A stretch of 64,000 nt of DNA, taken from Temnopleurus reevesii (lineage: Eukaryota; Echinodermata; Echinoidea; Temnopleuroida; Temnopleuridae). Shown in pieces: positions 59,573-64,000 of this stretch (the stretch's first letter is position 1; each line of letters begins with the position of its first letter). The stretch covers positions 83,000-146,999 of the forward strand of contig BQKZ01000138.1 of NCBI GenBank assembly GCA_036244855.1, in the 5' to 3' direction. The notes beneath the pieces were generated by a model, which made no database searches, had not been told where the DNA came from, and was given only the letters and a program-made list of their open reading frames with translations. The translations under genes were made by a program, and so were the position numbers.

Positions 59573-62500
59573 TCTTTCGATAATCCAGATTAGGAATGAG
59601 AGTAACTTGATGGAGAAAAAATTCTGTAAGTTTTTCTTCGCGTGTGTATTATTTTAGAAAGAGAATCATTACGCTGTATTTCTTCAGGTACATCAACTAT
59701 GACGAATCAAAGGATTTACACAGACAATTCTTTCATAATTCACACAAAACAAATCTTTATCACCGGTTGGTGCTACAATTCAGCATTCATATGATGTAAT
59801 CGATTACATTTAGCCAATTTTCCCTTGACCATGTTGACTTTCCTCTAATGATAACTGAAAGTAAAGATATGAAGAGTTGAGGTCTTGAAACAGAGCGATG
59901 AATGTTCCCCAAGTTGAATTTAATATAAAATGAAGCACTAGTTTCTAGCTGTATTTTAATACTGCTTGTGGTTAGAGTGTCTATATTATCATTTTGCATG
60001 TGTAGCAAATCTTTTGGCGCGTTTGGATAATAACAAGAGTACGACTATACATTAATACTCATACATGACGACATGGCATTGTTTGAAATTCAACTGCCCC
60101 CCCCCCAAAAAAAAAGATCAATTACAAGAATGAAGATTTTTCTATCCGTCGGTGAGTCGAATCAGGTTGTCCTCACCGCTAAGTCCACCTCCATGGGCTT
60201 GTGATTAGTATACCTACAGCCCTCTAAATAACCCCCCCCCCTTTAGAAAAAAGAAAAAAAAAGGTTTATAACTTTTTAACGGGGGGGGGGTCTGGCAAGG
60301 AAATTTGCAGAAAATGTTCATTCACGATCTAGCTAGCTTCGAGTGGAAAAAAAACAGCATAATTCCATATTCCGTGTGTGAGTAAACACACAAAAGACAC
60401 AAATGGCACTTTAAAAAAGTAACAAGGGTATTTTTGTGTTCTCTATACCCAAAGAATTTTATATAAATAAGGGTTTCTCACTCAAAATAAAATGAAAATT
60501 TTGCTTTAATGCCAATCTGCGAACTTCAACTCAAGTCAAAATCATGAAAGCTATGTGCATGAATGGACATACGTAAATAAATCACTTTGTTTAACGCCTG
60601 AACTTTGACTAAACTTGATTTTTGTGAAAATATTGGAAAGTATTTTACTCAGAAGTAGTCGACTTTGGTATGAAACGAAAATTTAACTCCACAGCTTCCC
60701 GAATATACTGCGTTTGACTAAAGACAGCCGCAGGCCAATGATAAAAAAAATAAGCCCTCCCCAAAACCCCGAATCAAAATAAACTATAAACATAAATAAC
60801 CCCTCCTCAGCTCCCGCCCCCCCCAAAAAAAAAACAACCTCGAAACAAATAAAGACATCAAGCAAAATGTGACAGTTCACTTCCGTATGCGAAGTGCACT
60901 TATCATTTAAATAGATATAATTTCCACTTTTAAACAACAAGCCTATCTTATTTAAGATTTATGTAGTTAGAAATCACAAGCATACGGCTTGTAGAAGATA
61001 CTCGCACCAGGAAAGCAATTCGAAAAAGACATGCCTCCCTCTTTTGGCGAAATCCATATAAGCAAAAACTTGATATCAACCATGTTGAACACGTCTTTTC
61101 ATGTGAAGAGCAAAGAAAAAACATGAAACCTCAGAGATTTATTGCAAATAACTTGAACGTATTTGTTACTCAATACATTGAAAAACACTGGTGTCACTGA
61201 AACCACCGGTATATCACACGTTAGCCATGTGCATCCTGAGATAAATAAAATTGATACGCTAAAAGATTACAAGATTGACCACAAAAATACATGGAAAATG
61301 TAACTGTTAGGAGGAAACAAGCGTACATCGAGAGAAAAAAAGGATAAATATTCAATAACTCAGCATTGTTGGGCATAATTCCACTCGCGTATGTAATATT
61401 TGACAACCCGGGGACCCGATCGGTTCCGCGCCCCTCCCTCAAAATACACATAAAAGAAAGAAAAGAAAGAAGTGTTTAAGATAATAATAATTATTGTTGG
61501 CCCCAAAGCCCTCATAACTCATTTAGTTCTATTTTGCACCGATATGCATGCTCGTAGCCATAATTTTGCCGGCTCGAAGCCCATAGAGTATAGGAATATG
61601 TGCAAATGTATTGTATTAAAAGATCATAATTATATTCTATATTGAGTTCTTACTTCAAAATATTTACCTGTTTTGAATAATTTTTTTACGTTTTCTATGT
61701 TCTCTTTGAGATAAATCTTACTCTAAAATGCTCGTTGTTCATGATTTTCTTCTTCAGTCTGGTAACTTGTGTTCCAATAAGCGACAAAGATCATGAATAT
61801 TAGAAAGGAAATGGAATTGCAAAACATTTTCAGTAAATCGCTATTTTATATTTCTCACGGGTAATATGTCATTTATACTTCCGGTCATGAAATCCGGATG
61901 TCAAAGATCTTCGCGCTATCTTGGTTTAAAGAAAGATAGGTTTAAGAATGAAAATAGAAGGAAAATAAGTGATGTAACATTCAATTTGATGAAAAAAGAT
62001 CAGGCAAAGAAAAAGACAGTTTAAGAGATTTTTTTCATAGGTTACAATTTGCCAGCAACCTCGCTTTTTTATAAAGACGAAATCAAAACGATAATCAATC
62101 AAAACAATATCTTGAAATTTGTCCTCCCTCCGGGATTGACCCGTTAAATTGCCATCTATTAAACTTTGGTTCGATCCCAAGCTTGCTTTCCAAATATCAA
62201 AACCCTCCCAAGAGTAATACTCAATTCAAAATTCTGTTCAATAAACTAAATCATTTCGAAGCAAACGCGAGGTGTTTTGTTTCCTGGCTAACGCGCTAAT
62301 TTGGTGTAGGTTATTCCAAAATTAAATAATTATTCCCATTTTTGATCACCATTCCGTTCAGGATATGATATTGATATTCTTTTGACCTTATACCTTTCTA
62401 TCATGAAGATGTTCTGATATCGCTCACCCGAATACAGAGCTAGAGACTGGGAGAAAATGGGGAAAATATATCGAACGCAATATTTTCTCCCTGACATGTT

Positions 62501-63267
62501 TATTTGATTTACCACTGAAATAAAATTCTTTTGTATGCTACATAATAATTATCTAGGCCAGGTGCAACAAAAACTTTTGGAAAAATAGGTTAACATGGAG
62601 AAAGCTTCTGAAAAATAAGAGGAAAATAATCTAAAGATTAACACCTACCTTAGAGTTGTTCAGTTTGAATATTCGTTTTGTGTAGGCTATTTAGGGATTG
62701 CTGCAGCGCGGGGGAGATACATCCCTCCAATTGCTGGTAGGTGATGGTGTTAAACATCATCTCCAAGTGCCAAGATCATTGTGCAGAAATTTCTATTTCA
62801 CACTTGATGGTTTTACGGAATTAAGAATATCCAAACAACATTTCTTGGTAGTTTGGAATGCACATTTGTTTACAGCTTAGGAGTGTACACACTTGTATAT
62901 TTTTAGGAGTAATAATTTTGCACTCATATGGGATAGAGCCGCTGGCAGCATCGTTTAGGTTGGAAATATGAACAATATTTAGGAAAACCTTGGGAGGGGA
63001 CCTCCACCCTACACACGTATGAATACATGTGCAACATTACTCCATTAAAGGTGCAAACAATGCAACGATGGGAACATATTTTTTTGTGTAATACTTTACA
63101 TTTTAATTGAAAATCGAACCACAAAGATATGATTTTTTATTCTGCGCAGTGCTCAGATGATTCGAAACCGCGCCTTTGAGGATATGGAATTTGCTGGTTC
63201 TCGTTTATCTGATCGTTCGACGCTCCAATGAATAAACGATTGCGACTTTAACAGATTTTAAACAATG

Positions 63268-63462
63268 CCTCCACATAATAATACACAGTGTCCCTTTTGG
63301 CTGTCGAAAGGTACAACATTGTACCTTTTTTCGGTACTTTGTACCAGTTATGAAATTTTTGGTTGCTGAGCCTGTACACAAACGGGTGTAATCATATTGC
63401 TTAGTATATTGCCTTCTCGCAAAGGTATGCACCCTTTGTGTACCCTTATTTCTTAGTGTATA
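63268..63462. mobile_element. Possible CACTA-like MITE
   Basis: Right end read on the minus strand is CACTAAGAAATAAGGGTACA, then CAAAGGGTGCA. The left part has CACAGTGTCCCTTTTGG and AAAGGTACAAC. Subrepeats of GGTAC occur inside. The ends do not pair perfectly. Confidence 0.4.
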
Positions 63463-63733
63463 GAATAATCGTAAGCAAAAGTTTAACCTTTTTTTTTGGG
63501 GGGGGGGGGCTTGCAACGCTCCTTATCAAAACCCTTTATTCTGTAATTACCCCCAAATTTGGATTATCACTGATTATAGAATACAAGAATAATGTCAACG
63601 TAAAAGAAGAGACTTACTAAAACTTCTCTGAACCTTCGACTTTCTATCTTCGATTTGTGAAAAATAGTGAGATAATAATGTTCGGCGTTCCGAAAGCATG
63701 TGTCAATTCGTTTATTGTATTGTAAATGAGAAA

Positions 63734-63734
<1 letters not shown>

Positions 63735-63782
<48 letters not shown>
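63735..63782. repeat. (AG)n microsatellite
   Basis: About 24 AG units with a GGGAG interruption. Confidence 0.95.
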
Positions 63783-63785
<3 letters not shown>

Positions 63786-64000
63786 AAGGGATAGAGAGAG
63801 AGATACAAACATAACCACCGTCCTAATTACACACCTACACAAACTTTCACACACATCATATCACACATATTCATAGTTAAAGAGAGAAAGACGCACAATG
63901 ACAAACCAACACATACACTGACACGCACACACGTTCACGCACACATACCTACCCACACATGCAAATAATCATTCACAAATACACAAACCCACAAAGAATA

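Noticed and set aside
63567..63854. 95-aa minus-strand frame with Ser-Leu repeats
   Set aside because: It is produced by the (AG)n microsatellite.

Overview
This 64 kb window is eukaryotic genomic DNA. It is AT-rich, has intron-split genes with canonical GT-AG junctions and short exons in long introns, and is dense in short inverted-repeat transposons, tRNA-derived SINEs and truncated LINEs. The gene content (a CLASRP/SWAP2-type splicing regulator and a Six4/5-class homeobox gene) and the repeat style point to a deuterostome, most likely an echinoderm such as a sea urchin. That assignment is an inference; no species marker was read directly.

Two protein-coding genes can be assembled by hand, and in both every exon junction keeps the reading frame. 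(1) The CLASRP (SFRS16/SWAP2) orthologue lies on the + strand at 2985-19005, with 15 coding exons totalling 2040 nt and 679 residues. It has a DRY-EERY N-terminal region, an acidic region, a large RS domain carried by one 438-nt exon, and a short C-terminal RS tail. (2) A SIX-class homeobox gene of the Six4/5 type lies on the - strand at 52415-30337, with 4 coding exons totalling 1689 nt and 562 residues. Exon 1 holds the whole SIX domain and homeodomain, followed by an 18 kb first intron and a Ser/Thr- and Gln/His-rich C-terminal region. The two genes are convergent, with about 11 kb between their stop codons.

Layout: 1-2840 is repeat-rich intergenic DNA ending in a probable CLASRP promoter with two YY1-like sites. 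2985-19005 is CLASRP; its introns carry several MITE families and a degenerate tRNA-like sequence. 19006-30336 lies between the genes and holds MITEs, a SINE and one unexplained GC-rich open segment at 27916-28114 that looks like a minus-strand exon. 30337-52415 is six4/5; its large intron contains a SINE broken by a LINE tail, candidate regulatory sites, and a cluster of three LINE 3' ends bounded by single-N gaps that looks partly like an assembly artefact. 52416-64000 is upstream of six4/5, with no gene seen, a cluster of CACGTG palindromes near 55.9 kb, a 340-bp (ACT)n microsatellite and many homopolymer junctions.

The two genes have no evident shared pathway: one acts in nuclear RNA splicing, the other in developmental transcription. 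No prokaryotic system, CRISPR array, viral gene or toxin gene was seen. The best leads are the unexplained exon-like segment at 28 kb, a 28-bp hAT-like micro-element with a perfect 8-bp target duplication at 53.1 kb, the TAA-flanked GGGGGTG MITE family, the frame-neutral RS-domain exon of CLASRP, and the suspicious LINE duplication at gaps.
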